A stretch of 64,000 nucleotides of DNA from NCBI GenBank assembly GCA_029783825.1, contig JAREIK010002618.1, positions 255,489 to 319,488 on the forward strand, written 5' to 3'. This document shows, piece after piece, positions 23,795 through 38,289 of this stretch (position 1 is its first letter; the number at the start of each line of letters is the position of its first letter). Both the position numbers and the translations under genes were made by a program. The notes beneath the pieces were generated by a model that worked only from the letters and a program-made list of their open reading frames with translations, was not told the DNA's origin and made no database searches. This DNA is from Sapria himalayana. Lineage: Eukaryota; Streptophyta; Magnoliopsida; Malpighiales; Rafflesiaceae.

Positions 23795-26445
23795 CACTTT
23801 ATTTATCTATCTATATATGTATATGTCTATCTATCAATTTTTCTATCTATCTATTTATTTGTTTAACAATCAATCAATCTATCGATCTATCTGTATATTT
23901 ATCTATCTATTTATCAATCTATCTATCTATCTATCTATCAATCTATCAATCTATCTATCTGTTTATCTATCTCTCAATCTATTAGACTATCAATTTATCA
24001 GCCTATTAGACTATATGACTATCTTTCTATCTATATGTCTATCTATCTTTTTATCTATCTATGTGCCTATATGTCTATTTTTGAATCTTCTATTTGACTA
24101 TCGGTCAATCAATCAATATGTCTATTTTTTTATCTATCTATATTACTATCTATCTATCTGTCTATCTATCAATATGTCTATCTATCTATTTATCTATATA
24201 TTTATATTCTATTTGTTTATCTATTTATCTATCTATCTATCAATCTATCTATTCGAATCTCTATCTATCTAACTATTTCTCTAACTATCTATCTATTTGT
24301 ATAACATCTATATATCATTTTGCTTATGTCTATATATGTTTATCTGTCTATCACTCTATCAGTATATCAGTCTGTGTTTAACTGACTATATGTCTATCTT
24401 TGTATCTATCTATTTGTTTATCTATTTATTTATCTATTTGCAGATCTATCTATCTATCTATCTGCCTGTCAATGTTTGTATCTTTCTATCAGTATATCTG
24501 CCAAACTTTTTATATATCTATCTATCTATATGTCTATCTTATATTTATCTATCTATCTATATGTCTTTCTATATATCTATCTATCTATTTATATGTCTAT
24601 TAATATTTCACTCTAGCTGTCTATCTGTCTATCTATCTATCTATCTATTTTTTGTTTGTCTATCTATCTATCTATCTATATGAATCTTTATCTATCTGTC
24701 TATCTATCTATATGTCTATCTATCTATTTGTTTACCTATCAATCTATCTATTTATCTATATCTATATCTATATTTTTCTATCTATATATTTATCTAATTA
24801 TCTATTTTTCTATATGTCAATCTATCTATCTGTCTATTTTTCTAATATTTCATCAGTCTATCAGGTTATTAGTCTATCTATCTATCTATATTACTATAAA
24901 TCTATATGTCTATGTGACTATCATTCTATCTCTCTATATATCAAACTTTTTATATATTTATCTAACTATCTATTTATATATTTTTCTGTATATCAGTTTA
25001 TCTATCTATATGTCTATTAATCTATCAGTAAATTAGTTAATCAATCTATCTATCTATCTATATATCTATCTATTTGTCTATCTGTCTATCTGTTTATCTA
25101 TCTCTCTATCTATCTATTTATCAAGTAGCTATCTATTTATCTTTCTACTATTTATTTATCTGTATATCTATTTATCAGGTATCTATTTATCTATCTATCT
25201 ATCTATCTCTCTACTATCTATTTATCTATCTATCTATCTATCTTTTGATCTATCTATTTGTCTATCTATCTATTGTCTATCTGTCTATTTGTCTATCTAT
25301 CTATCTATCCATATTTCTATCAATGTCTATTTGTCTATCTATTTATCTCTCTTTCTATAAATATATTTGTGTCTATCTATCTATCTTTTTGTCTATCTAT
25401 TTATCTTTAATTTTGTCAATCTATCCAATCGTCTATCAGTTTATTTGTCTATTTGTCTTTATTACAATCACTATATCTCTATATGTGTCTAATTGTCTAT
25501 ATGTCTATCTATCTTTCTTCATATTTGTCAATCTATCTAATTATCTATATGTTTATCTATCTATCTATCTATCTATCTATATGTCTATCTAATAATCTAT
25601 TTATCTTTTTATCTAAGTATCTATCTATCTATATATCTTTATATCTATTTATTTGTCTATCTGTATATATAGCATTTAATCTGATTGACTATATAATTCT
25701 CTATCTATCTGGCTATTTTTATTTTTGTCTATCTGGTTATCTACCTAGTTGTTTATCTATTAATCAATCAATCTATCTATCTGTCTATTTGTTTATCTAT
25801 CTATATATATAAATGTTTATAAGTCTATCAATGTTTCTATCTATCTATCTATCTATCCATTTATCTATTAATCTATTAGTCTATGTATTAATCTATCTAG
25901 CATTTTAATGGTCTAACTATCTATATTTTTATTAGTCATTCAATTTTATTGTCTATCTATCTATCTATATATTTATCTATATCTCTATATGTGTATATGT
26001 ATATCTTATATATGTCTATATGCATATCTGTCTATCTATCTATCTGTTTATCATTCTTTCAATCAATCTTTCTATTTATCTTTCTATCTATCTATTCATC
26101 TATCTAAATATCTATCTTTTTGTGTGTCTATTTATAATTCTATCTTTCTAATAGTCTATCTATCTATCTGTCTACCTTTTTGTCTATTTATATATTTTCT
26201 ATCTATATATCTATATATGTGTCACTATATGTATCTATCATAATCTCTTTTAATGTCTATTTACTTATCTGTCTATATTACTATCTATCTATGTCTATCT
26301 ATCTATATGTATATCCATCTATCTGTCGATCTTTCTATCTTTCTATCTTTCTATCTATAAATATGTATATCTGACTATCTGACTATCAGTCTATTAGCTT
26401 ATTAGTTTATTTTTTTATATGTATATCTGTCTACCTATCAATCAA

Positions 26446-26500
<55 letters not shown>

Positions 26501-27486
26501 ATCTATCAATCTATCTACCTATATATTAGTCTATATGTATATCTATATATTTAGATATCTATCTACCATTCTATCAGTATATCAGTCTATTTATCTATCT
26601 ATCTCTCTATTATTTTATCTAGCTAACTATCTATTGTCTGTCTATCTATATATAAATTTATCTATCATATGTCTATCTTACTATCAGCCTATCTATCTGA
26701 TTATTTAATTATTTCTCTTTTTATCTATCTATCTATCTAATTAAATATTTATCTTCCTATCTATCTTTATATCTACATATCGATCTATATGTCTAATTGC
26801 CTATCTATCATTTTGTCCAATTACATATCTATCTATCTGATTATCTGTCTATCTATCTATCTATCTATCTACCTAGCTATCTTTCTGTCTATCTGTCTAT
26901 CTATCTAAATGTCTATTTGAATATCTAGTAATCTATCTATCTATTTATCTATCTATTTGTATATCAATCTATTTGTATATTAGTTTTTCTATTTACCTTA
27001 TAATAAATCTATCTATATATCTATCTATGGATCTATTTTTGTATTTATCTATCTGTTTATCTGTTTATCTATGAATCTATCTATTTATCTATATATCTGG
27101 TTATATACCTATCTATCTATCTAATAATCTTTCTATTTGTCTATCTATATATCTATCTATCTATCTATCTATTTGTCTATCTTTCTACCTATCAATTTAT
27201 CTATCTCTCTATCTATCCATCAGTTTATTGACCTATATATATTTGTCTATCTTTGTATCTATCTAGCTGTCAATCTAACCATCTATCTATATATCAATGA
27301 ATCTATCTATCTGTCTATCTACTTGAATTTTTATCTATCTATCTATCTATCTATTTATATCTCTAACTATTTGTTTATTTATCTATATATTTGTCTATCT
27401 ATCTTTATATCTATCTATTTATATGTTTAAATATTTGTTTATTTATTTATTTATTTATCTGTCTGTCTATCTATCTATATATGTAT
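23498..27486 (+). repeat. GATA/GACA-type tetranucleotide array 3 (CTAT on plus)
   Basis: About 4 kb of degenerate CTAT repeats with TGTC, TTTC and AATC variants. It includes a 38-bp (GT)n run at 23741-23778 followed by (AT)n, a (CT)n patch near 23540-23558, and an (AT)n island at 26451-26498. It ends where the orientation flips near 27487. Confidence 0.97.
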
Positions 27487-27992
27487 CAGTATAGATAAAT
27501 TGGTAAATAGATATATACATTATAGATAAACAGATAGATAGATATATAGATAGTTAGATAGGTAGGTTGTTAGTTAGATAATAAATAGATAGACAGGAAG
27601 ACAAATATATAAATATACATATTGATAGATAGGCAAATAGACATATTAATAGATAGACAAATATACTAATAGATAGATAGACAAGTAGTCAAATAGATAC
27701 ATACATAGACAAATAGATAAACAAATAGATAATTATATAGATTGATAAATAGATAGATAGATAAAAATATTTATATATAGAAATATAGATAGTTGGATGG
27801 ATAGATAGAAATATTCATAGATATATAGATAGAAAGATAAATAGATAGATATATATATAATATAGATTCCTAGACAAAAAGATAAATTGACAAGTAGATA
27901 TTTATATAATTAATTAATAAACAATAGATATTTATATAAATTGACATATAGATTAGTATATAGATAGAAAGATAGAAAATCCAATAGAAAGG

Positions 27993-28028
<36 letters not shown>

Positions 28029-28088
28029 AAATACATAGATTGATAGATTGATAAATAGAGTGATAACTAAATTAATATATCAATAAAT

Positions 28089-28119
<31 letters not shown>

Positions 28120-30661
28120 GACAGATATAAAATTATATAAATAGATAATACATAGATAGAAAGAGAGAGAGAGAGATAGATAGATATATATATATATAAT
28201 TAAATAATTATATAGATATATAGATATATAGATATACAAAATGATAGACAAATGGACAAACAGACTCTTAGATAGATAAATAGATAGTGATTTATAGAAT
28301 GATATACTCTTAGACTAATAAATAGATAGACATATAAAGAGATTGACTTATAGATTGATAGATTGATAGACTAATAAATAGATAAATATATAGATAGATA
28401 CCAAGATTGGCAGATAGACAAATAGATATATAGATTGATAGATACATAATTAAAACAAATAGATATATAGACATATATATAGATAAATTGATATATAGAT
28501 ATCTATATATATATATAGAAAGATAGTTAGTTAGTTAGAAATACACATACATTGATAGATAGATAAATAGATAGATAGATAGACAAATAGATAGATGAAC
28601 AAATAGACTAATAGATAGATAGATAGACTAGTTTTCTAATAGATAGATAGATAGATATACAGATACCTAGATAGTGATATAGATGAATAGATAAAGAGAT
28701 AGATAGAAAGATAATGATATATAAAAATAGATAAATTGACATATAGATAGAAAAATAGATAAATAAAGAGAAAGAATTATAGATAGATAAAAAAATAGAT
28801 AGGTAGATAAATTGATAGATAGAGTGATAAATAGATTGATTGATAGAAAGATAGTTCGACATATTGATAAATATATAAATAGATTGATAGATAGATAAAT
28901 AAATACATAGATACATAGATAGGTAAATAAATAGATACATAGATAAACAAATAAAAAAAATAGATATATAGATAGAAAGAAATAGATAGAAAGACAAATA
29001 GATTGATAGAGAAATAGATATATAAACAAATAGATAGATACACAGATAGTGAGTTGACATATAGATAGATAGATAGACAGATATATAGATAGATAGATAG
29101 ACACATAGACTACTAGATAGATAGATATGTAGATAAATAAATAGATTGATACATAGATAGATATATACTGAGATAGATAGATATGCAGATAGAAACATTG
29201 ACAAATAGACAAATATAGATAAACTACTAGATAGAAAGATGCATTGACAGATATAAAGATTGAAAAAAAGACATAGACAAATAAACAAGTAGATAAATAT
29301 ACAGATATATAAATAGATAGATACACAAATAGACATATAGATAGATAATTAGATAGATTGATAGGTAGATAAAATGATATATATATTTATTTATACAAAC
29401 ACAGATTAATAGATATATTGATAGACATACAAATAGATTAATAGATAAATTGACAAATTGACAAATTGACACATAGATAGATAGATTGATTGATTGATTG
29501 ACAAATTGACAAATAGATAGAAAGATAGGTAGACCAATAGAAAGATTGGTAGATATACTAATAGATAGATACACAGATATATAGTTAAACAAATAGATAG
29601 ATAGTTTTATAGTCAAACAGACAGATAGGTAGATTGATAGACAAATATATAGACAAATAGCTAGATAGATAGATAAAAAGATAGATATACAGATAAATTT
29701 ATAGATAGATAGAGAAATAGATAGATAGATAGACAAATAGACAAATAAACATCTAAATAGATAGACATATAGAAATTTATTCACAGTATGGATAGATAAC
29801 TCGATATATTGACCTATAGACAGACATATGAATAGATAAATAGATAGATTGATAAATAGATAGATAGACAAACAAACATAGAGTTAGATAGATAGATACA
29901 TGGATTAATAGATAAATAGATTGTTAGATAGATAAAATGATAAATAGATAAAGATAGATTGATTCATAGATAGATAGATTGATAGAATTAAAAGATAGAT
30001 TGATAATTAGATAGAAAGAGAAATAGAAAGATAGTTAGATCAATATACATATAGCCACTTAGATAGTTTCTTAGATATACATATATACTGCTAGTAAATT
30101 TGACAAATAGAGAGATAGATAGAAAAATAGATAGATATACATATAGACATATAGATAGATAAATAGATACACAAATACATAGATAGGTTGATTGATTGAT
30201 TGACAAATAGATAGATAGAAAGATTGATCAATAGAGAGATAAATATATAGATATACAAATAGATAGACAAATATATATAAGATAGATAGATCAAATATAA
30301 AGGTATAAATATAGACAAATAGATAGATCGATACAGAGATAGAATGATAGATAGATACGTAGAAAGATAGATAAATATACATATAAACTGATAGATAGAT
30401 ATATAGATAGATAGAAAGATAAAAAAATTGATTGATAGATAGATTTATAGAAAGAAAGATAGATAGATAGATAGACATGTAGATATATAGAGATTGATTG
30501 ATAAATTAACATATAGATAGATTCATAAATAGGATAAAAAGATAGATAGACACACAAAAATATAGACAAAGAGATAGAGAGGCTGCTAGATAGATAGATA
30601 GATTCATAAATGGATAGATTGATAGATATATAGATAAAAATATAGATAAATAAATAAATAA

Positions 30662-30694
<33 letters not shown>

Positions 30695-31195
30695 CTTAGA
30701 TTAAAATATTGATAAATAGATGGATAGATAGATAGTTAGATTAAAAGATAGATAAACAAATGGATAGATAGAAAAATTGAAAGAAAAAAAGAAAGATATA
30801 TCTATAGATAGATAGAGAAAAAGCTTGAAAGAGAAATAGATAGATGGATGTATGGATAGATAGATAGTTAAATAGATAAATAGATTGGAATATACTTAAA
30901 TAGGTCAACAAATGGATTGATAGAAAAATAGATTGATAGAAATATAATAGAGAAAAAGATAGATAGATTAATAAGCAGATAGATAGATAGATAAAAAAAT
31001 AAACAAATATAAAAATAGACAAAAAGAAAGACAATAGATAGATAAATCGACAAATAGACAGATAAACACATATACACATTAATAGATAGATAGATAGACA
31101 GATAAATAGATAGCTAGATAGATAGATACTTTTCCAAGTAGAAAGATAGTCAGATAGATAGAAAGACAGATATACAGATAGATTGATATATATAT

Positions 31196-31236
<41 letters not shown>

Positions 31237-33960
31237 TAAATAGATACATAGACATATATACATATGGATAGATAGAAAGATAAGCCGATGTATACAAATA
31301 TATGTAGCTAAATTGAGAGATAAGCAATTAGAGAGATAGAAAGATAGATACATAGATAGATATGAACTTGAATAGATAGACATATAGATCGATAGACAAT
31401 GATATAGATAAATACATAGACAAATAGACAAATCAATTTGAAAAATAAACAAATATACATATTGATAGAGAGACATATAGATTGGTAGACAAATAAATTG
31501 ATAGATAGATTGACATACTTATAGATAGAAAAATAGACAAATTGATACATAGATAGATTGTCAAATAAAGAGATATATATATACCTATATACAAAGATAC
31601 ATAGATAGATACATAGATTAGTAGATAGATAGAGACATAGATAGAAAGAGAGATAGACAGAATGATAGATAGAGGGATAGACGGATCAATAAATAGTTAT
31701 ATTTATAGATAGACAGACAGAGAGATAGATAGATAGATAGATAGATAAAAAGACATATAGATAGATCAATAGGTAGACAAATAGTTAGTTTGACTAATAA
31801 ATAGATAGACAGATAGATTGATTGATTTATTTATTGATAGATAAATATCAAGATAGCTTGATAGATAAATAAATAGATAGATATATTGATAATTAGATAG
31901 ATAAATAGGCAAATAGACAAACACACCAATACATATATAGATAATTAGTCAAATAGATAGATATTCAGTTAGATGGATATAAAAATAAATATATAGACAA
32001 ACAGATAGACATATGGATAGATTTAAAGATTGATAAATAGTTAGAAAAATAAACAAACAAAGAAATAATTAGATACATAGATAGATCATTAGATAGATAG
32101 ATATAAATATTGATAGACCATTAGATAGATAGAAAATTAGATAGATTCTTAGATATACACATAGATAGATAAACATTTAAACAAATTGACAAACAGATAG
32201 ATAAATTAATATAATGATAGAGAGACAGACAGATAGATAAACATATAGACATATGATAGATATTTAGATAGATAGACAGACATATAGATAGATACTTAGC
32301 TAGATAGATAGATATATTGATTGATTGACAAATAGACAAACAGAAAGATAGACAAACAGATAGATATTCAGATTGATAGATAGAAAAATCAAAAGATACA
32401 CAAATATATAGATATATAGATTGATTGATTGAAAGAAAGATAAATATACATATAGACCGATAGACACAGACATATAGATAAATAAAAAAATAGATAAATA
32501 GATAGATAGACACACATATAGATAAATAGTTAGATAGATATAATGATATATATATAGATAATATACAAATAGACCGACAGAATGATTGATTGATTAAAAA
32601 ATAGATAGTTCAATAAACATATAAACATATATATATATATATATATTAAAAAATAGAAAGATAGAAAGATATAAAATTAGACTAAGAGGCTAATAGATAG
32701 ATCAGCATTTTGAAAAATGAATGGATAGACATATAGATAGATCGATAGATACATATAGTTTGTTAGATAGATATATAGATAGATGTAAAGAATGTAAATT
32801 AAAAAGAAAGAAAGATAGATAGATAGATAGAAAAATAAGTAGATAGACAAATAGATAGAAGGATATAAAGATATATAGTAAAATAGTTAAACAAGTATAT
32901 AAATAGATCAGAAAATGTATAGTTAGAAAATAGAGAGATAATAGATAGATAGACTGATAGGAAAATTGACAAATAGCCAAATAGATAGAGAGATAAAAAA
33001 TATATAGATATAGTCTGATAAACAAATAGATATATTGATAGATAAATAGATAGATTTAGTTAGATAAAAAAATAGACATATCAAATAGACAAATAGACAA
33101 ATAGCTAAATAGACAGATAGACAGATGTAGAGATAGACAAATAGACAGGTTGACAAAAAGATAGATATAAAAACAAACAAAAAATATATAGATAGATTGA
33201 TAAAAATATAGATAGATAGTTAAATAGATAGATAGATATAGATAGAAAGAGAGAATGATAGATAGATTTCAAGATAAATAGATTACTAGTTATATTGATA
33301 TATAGATTCATAGATATATTTATTGATAGATAGATAGAATTATAGATAGATAGATAGCTAGATACATAAATAGGTAGATAGATAGTTATATAGATAGATA
33401 AAAAGAAAGATAGAAATAAAGACATATAGATACATATATAGATAAACAGATAGATAGATTAAAAGATAGTTTGACAAATAAATAATTAGTCAGGTAGTAA
33501 GATAGATAGATATATATATATATATATATCATCTAATAGATACACAAACTGGCAGACATATAGATTCATAAATAGATATACAAATAAATAGATATATAGA
33601 TAGACAGATATACAGATAGACATACAGATAGATAAATTAATAGATATAGAAATAGTTATATAGATTGGTAGATAGATAGATTGATAAATATAGAAATAGA
33701 CATATAGACATATATAAAGATATACACCTAGAATAGATAGATCAATAGATATATAGGTAGATAGTTTGATTGATAAATTTATAGATAGATATATAAATAT
33801 AAATACAAATAGATAGATAGGCAATTAGATAGATTGATAGTTAAATAGATAGATAGAAAATTAGATAGATAAATTGATAAATAGATTAATAGATTGATAG
33901 TTATGTAGATAGCTAGATAGATTGAAAGATAGACAAACAGACATGGAAAGTTAAAAAAAA
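27487..33960 (-). repeat. GATA/GACA-type tetranucleotide array 4 (TAGA on plus)
   Basis: About 6.5 kb of degenerate TAGA repeats, the reverse orientation of array 3, which it joins without a recognisable element between. (AT)n islands lie near 30667-30694, 31195-31233 and 33513-33528. Two composite words, GATAGACAAATAG and ACATATAGATAG, are common. The right border runs into a truncated CACTA coding region near 33975. Confidence 0.97.
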
Positions 33961-33989
33961 GGCTTAGAGACTATTAGATAGATATATTA

Positions 33990-34572
33990 ATAGTGGTTTG
34001 TGCATTAAAGGCTCAAGTTATAGCGTTGATGAGATTTATTATTATGGTCAACTCATAGAAGTTATTGAGTTGGAGTATCTTGGACTCAAAAATAATAGGA
34101 TTGTTTTATTAAAGTGTGAGTGGTTTGATTATACATGAAATGTGGGTACAAAGTTTCACTCAGATAATAAGCTAAAATATGTTAACCATAAACAAAGATA
34201 TAGGTGATATGAGCCATTTATTATGGTAGTTCACGCTACTCAAGTATATTATTGTACATATTTGAGTTTATCTCATGATAAGAGTGACTGGTAGGTGATT
34301 TGTAAAATGAAAGCTCAATCAAATCTAGAAGTACCAACATCTAAACAAAGAAGTAGACACATAGCTATTGCACCAGTATTCCATGAAGATCACATAAATA
34401 TATCGAGCATATACATGTAGATGAAGATCCAAAAATGTTATGTGACTCAAATTATGGCCTAATAGAATTGAAGATCATCAATTTTTATCTAAAGATAAGT
34501 TGGAACTTCCATTGGAATCAGATGAAATGTTAGAAGATCCATTGGAGGATGAAACTGATGTCTATAATTTAA
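33990..34572 (+). pseudogene. tnpD 3' tail (DUF4216) of outer CACTA
   Basis: The plus-strand frames read KNNRIVLLKCEWFDYT near 34090-34135, NHKQRYR near 34185, then FIMVVHATQVYYCTYLSLSH near 34218-34277, and an acidic tail to about 34570. This is the DUF4216 region found at the C-terminus of plant CACTA TnpD transposases. Stops include TGA after RYR near 34208, TAG after SDW near 34290, and another after the WFDYT motif near 34137. The transposase catalytic part is missing on the left, replaced by array 4. The inner element carries the same region on minus (40640-41050). Confidence 0.8.
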
Positions 34573-34708
34573 CTATTATAATTGTATTATAATATTATAC
34601 TATCAAAGACTGTATATTTTATTGAAATATATTGATGTGTATTATTCTAAAAATGCATGGTTTTTCATTATATCTCTAATATTTGTTCCATGTTTTTAAT
34701 TTTTGTAC

Positions 34709-35330
34709 AGCAGATGTGGCTTAAAGGACGTGGCCGTGGTGGAGGTGGACGTTGATGCAGAAATGGACGAAATTTATCTAGTATTTTACATCCTATTGCA
34801 TTTTCAGTACCATCTTATACCCACCTTATCCAAACTTCAGCATCATAATCACCATCTCCATTTCCATAACCATCACCAATATTGACACCTTTACCATCAC
34901 CTTTATCAAATATAAGCCCACCACCCATTGTCCCCATGCATACACTTTTGATCCATCATCATATTTTACACCATATTTTACACTGATAGTTCCCCATTTA
35001 CAACACCATCGACATCATCAAATGTTGTGCCTTCCTCTTCATTTAATGCTGTGTTATTAGTTGAGATTATGGATGGGCGGTATAAGAAATATGTAAATAT
35101 TACTTGAATTAAAAATTATGATGTTCTTGTCAGTGGTTTTTTATATATAGTTATGATTTGTTTGTTTTCAATGTAATTTATTTATTTATACAGTTTTATT
35201 CAATCTCATAAGTGTTTGACTATAATTACAAAGTCTTTCAAGAAAAAAGTTGATTCTAAAGCATTCTCATGGAAGAAAGTTTCAAAATTGACAAGAGTCT
35301 AATTTTTAAGACTTTCAGGTAAAAATAATG
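34709..35330 (+). pseudogene. tnpA 5' exons of outer CACTA
   Basis: It begins near 34709 with LKGRGRGGGGR (Arg/Gly-rich) followed by a TGA, then a Pro/Ser-rich stretch with drifted frames to about 35092, and a second exon-like block at 35200-35320. Layout and sequence match the inner minus-strand copy at 39716-40300. In CACTA elements TnpA binds subterminal repeats and assists the TnpD transposase. The gene resumes beyond the inner insertion at 53021. In-frame stops make it non-functional. Confidence 0.65.
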
Positions 35331-35492
35331 AAACAAAAGCATTTAAAATTTATTATCTAATAAGTTAACTATTATGTTGGTTATTAATCAAGTAGTAAAT
35401 AATTATGTCCTTGTTATTAATATAAATTTTTTGAGATTTTTCTATATATAGAATAGTGTACATGGGCATCCAAATTTGATGGAAAGATAAAG

Positions 35493-35505
35493 CACTACAA
35501 GAAAA
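35493..35505 (+). repeat. left terminal inverted repeat of inner CACTA
   Basis: CACTACAAGAAAA, perfectly inverted at 53008-53020. Confidence 0.9.
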
Positions 35506-35825
35506 ATCCCATATAGTTAGGGACAATTCCCTAGCTATATGGGTATTTTTCGTCACTAAATAGGATATAGCGATGGATTACCGACGGATCGCTTCCCTAT
35601 CTAAAGTGCTTCTTGCTAAAATTAGCGACGAAAAGTGTCCCTAGCTAAAAAGTTAGCGATGAAAAAATCTCTTCCTAAAAAAGATAAAATCTCTAGCTAA
35701 ATTAGCAAGATAAATGAGATATTCTGTCACTAAATGAAAATAATCATAGGTTATTCCCTAGCTAAAGTGATGGTCTATAAATTTTAGCGACGGATATAGT
35801 CGCTAGCTAAATAAATTAGCAATGT
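35506..35825. repeat. left (3') subterminal repeats of inner CACTA
   Basis: A dense run of CCCTAGCTA, GTCACTAAAT, AGCGACGGAT and TTAGCGA words in both orientations; presumed TnpA-binding sites. It is closely similar to 18901-19085 in fragment B. Confidence 0.8.
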
Positions 35826-37195
35826 ATCTACCGACAGTGCATAAGTATATTATATCCATTCATTGACGTTGCTTTCTCTCCCTCTGCTCCTCCGATCATC
35901 ATTTTTCTAGTGCGACAAAGATGTAAGTGTCACGACACATAATGTATAGTTAAAAATCTCATTACTTATAAAATCTTTGTATAAGGAATATTGCAGTATC
36001 ATATCTGTAAGAAATTTAAACAACATAGTCAAATTAAAAAAAAAGTTATGTTTTGATACATATATAATTTTGTAGTATATATGTTAATATATACTAGTAT
36101 TTCACTCATACATATATTACTATAGTAAATGTCCATAAAAATAGCAGTATTATGTGTGCAGATATACTAAGTACAACTATACACAGTATATATGTACATA
36201 AAATACTACGGTATTACATGTACGTATATAATGACTTTATTCATATGTATATACCTCATTTGGTACTGTTGTTGCTGCTCTCGCTACCGCTCCTGCCACT
36301 ACTGCCAATGTCGCTGCTGCCATTGCCACTATCACTGCCGTTCCTACCGCTACTGCCATTGCCCCTGTCACTGCCAATACCACAGCTGCTATCGCCACAG
36401 TCACTTCTGCCTCTGCTACTGCCAGTGCCACCAATGTCGCCGCTGCCACTATCATTGCCGCTACTGCCAAATCTGCCACCGCTGCTGTTGCCACTACTGC
36501 CTCCTCCATTTCCGCCACCGTCACCGCTGCTACCGCCGTCGACCCTGCCACCGCTGCCAAAGCCGGTCGCTGCCGCCACCGGTCGTGGCTGCCGATGGCC
36601 GCTGTGGTGGCTACCGCCGCTGGCACCGCTGCTGTCGCCTCTGCCATTGCTTCCGGTGGTGCCACCCTTGCCACTGCTACCGGTGGTGCCGTTACTTCTA
36701 GTGCTGCCGTTGCTTCTGGTGCAACCGCAACTACCGTCGTTGCCAGTTGCTTCTTCCAGTGTAGCCACTACTGCAGCCACTACCTCGGATGCCATAGCTC
36801 CCGCAACTACCACCACTGTTGTCACCACCACAACTGTCGCCATGCTATCGTTACCGCTGCTGCCATCGCTACCAGCTCTATTGCTGATACTGCTAATGAT
36901 AATAGGTTTTTACATACCTATAATAAGCTAAAACTCTACCCAAAAAATTCAGAGACACAAACATTTTCACATATTTATAAAAACAGTTATTATAAAAATG
37001 AACAAACACAAATTAAAGTTGATTGTCATACAGCTTAAACTAAAAATTTAATTAAATAATTTAATATTTTTATATTAAACTTAATAAACAGAAACTATAA
37101 ATGAAAATTTTAAATTAAACAAAAAAAATTCATTTAATAACTTATTCTAATACAATATTTTAAATAACTAAAAAATATATATTACAATTTAGTTA
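35820..37195. repeat. tandem unit 1 of inner CACTA 3' region
   Basis: The unit runs from AATGTATCTACCGAC, through a CTCTCTCCCTCTGCTCCTCCGATC block, TATA-rich quasi-palindromes, a GC-rich triplet block (36262-36900), then GGTTTTTACATACC and an AT-rich tail ending ...ACAATATTTTAAATAACTA. The same order recurs in units 2 and 3. Length about 1376 bp. Confidence 0.85.
36262..36900. repeat. GC-rich triplet-repeat block 1 (CTGCCACTACC type)
   Basis: About 640 bp of GCT/GCC/ACC/GCA triplets in a locally very AT-rich element. It opens frames on both strands (Leu/Pro-rich, Ala/Thr-rich, Gly/Ser-rich, Cys-rich) purely because of triplet periodicity. No domain is recognised. It may be an expanded remnant of a short captured coding segment, which I cannot prove. 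Confidence 0.85.
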
Positions 37196-38289
37196 TCAAT
37201 GTATCTACTGACTATGCATAAAGTATAATCTATCAATTCATTAAAGTATAATCTATCAATTCATTGATGTTGCTCTCTCCCTTTGCGCCTCCGATCACCA
37301 AACTTTCTACTGCGAAAATGTTGTCTGAGTCATGGTGCTTAATGTTTGTTGAAAAATCCCTTTGCTTATACAACCTTAGTATGGGAAATAATGCAGTACC
37401 ATATCTGTAAGAAATTTAAACAACCAAATAAAATCAAAATAAATTTAAAAAAACTATGTTTTGATAAATATATATTACTGCATCAAAAATGTACATATAT
37501 ACTAGCATTTCACTCGTACATATATTACTACAGTATTTGTACATATACATTGCAGTATTATGCATACATATATACCGAGTACATATATACTCAGTATATA
37601 TGTACATAAAATAATGCAGAATTATATGTACGTATATACAGACTATATACATATGTATATTGCCATTTTTGGTACTCTAGCTATCACTGTCACCCCTGCC
37701 ACTACTATCGTTGCCGTTGCGACTGCTGCCGGTGTTGCTGCCGCTGTCGATGCAGCAGTCGCTGCGGCTGCTGTGGTGCTGCCTCCACCTCCCCAGCCGC
37801 TGCCATTGCTGCCGCTACTGCCACTTCTACTGCCGATGCCGATGCTGCCAATGGTGCTGCCATTGCCTCCACTGCTTCCCCTGCCTCTGCTGCTACCGTA
37901 GCTGCCGACCCTGCCTCCGCCGTCACTGCTGCTTCTGGTGCCACTACCACTGCTGCCATGACTGCCGCAGCTACCACTACTGATAATAGGTTTTTACATA
38001 CCGATAATAGGCTAAAACTCTATCCAAAAAATTTGGAGAAACACAAACATATTCACATATATATATAGTTAATATAGACATGAACAAACACAAATTAAAG
38101 TTGATTGTCATACAGTAAAAAATATATAATTAAATAATTTAATATTTAAAAATTAAATTTTATAAAAATAGAAAATGTAAATAAAACTTTTAAATTAAAC
38201 AAAAAAAATTCATTTAATAACTTATTCTAATACAATATTTTAAATAACTAAAACAAAAAAAATAACAAAAAATATATTACATCTTATTA
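37196..38289. repeat. tandem unit 2 of inner CACTA 3' region
   Basis: Same head, quasi-palindrome, triplet block (37680-37985) and AT-rich tail as unit 1; length about 1094 bp. It includes a 27-bp palindrome at 37579-37605 with 13-bp perfect arms GTACATATATACT around one base. The head has a local duplication of AAAGTATAATCTATCAATTC. Confidence 0.85.
37680..37985. repeat. GC-rich triplet-repeat block 2
   Basis: About 305 bp of CTGCC(A/G)CTGC-type triplets, roughly half the length of block 1, at the same place in the unit. Its open frames are low-complexity. Confidence 0.85.

Larger units (their letters stand above)
33975..35492 (+). mobile_element. outer CACTA element, left part (tnpD tail and tnpA 5' part)
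   Basis: Coding sequence on plus is homologous to the minus-strand genes of the inner CACTA: 33990-34570 matches 41010-40430 (DUF4216 tail of tnpD), 34711-35092 matches 40290-39920, and 35215-35292 matches 39795-39716 (tnpA). It has no 5' terminus: array 4 directly abuts mid-gene sequence. It is interrupted at 35493 by the inner CACTA and continues at 53021. Confidence 0.85.

Noticed and set aside
27487..33960. Equivalent long frames on the minus strand of arrays 2, 4 and 5
   Set aside because: Same periodicity effect on the other strand; the complementary strand is full of TAG stops.
36152..36931. Long Leu/Pro-, Cys-, Ala- and Gly/Ser-rich frames over the triplet block
   Set aside because: Frames are open in four registers on both strands at once because the DNA is a triplet repeat. 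No domain, and the block length varies between units.
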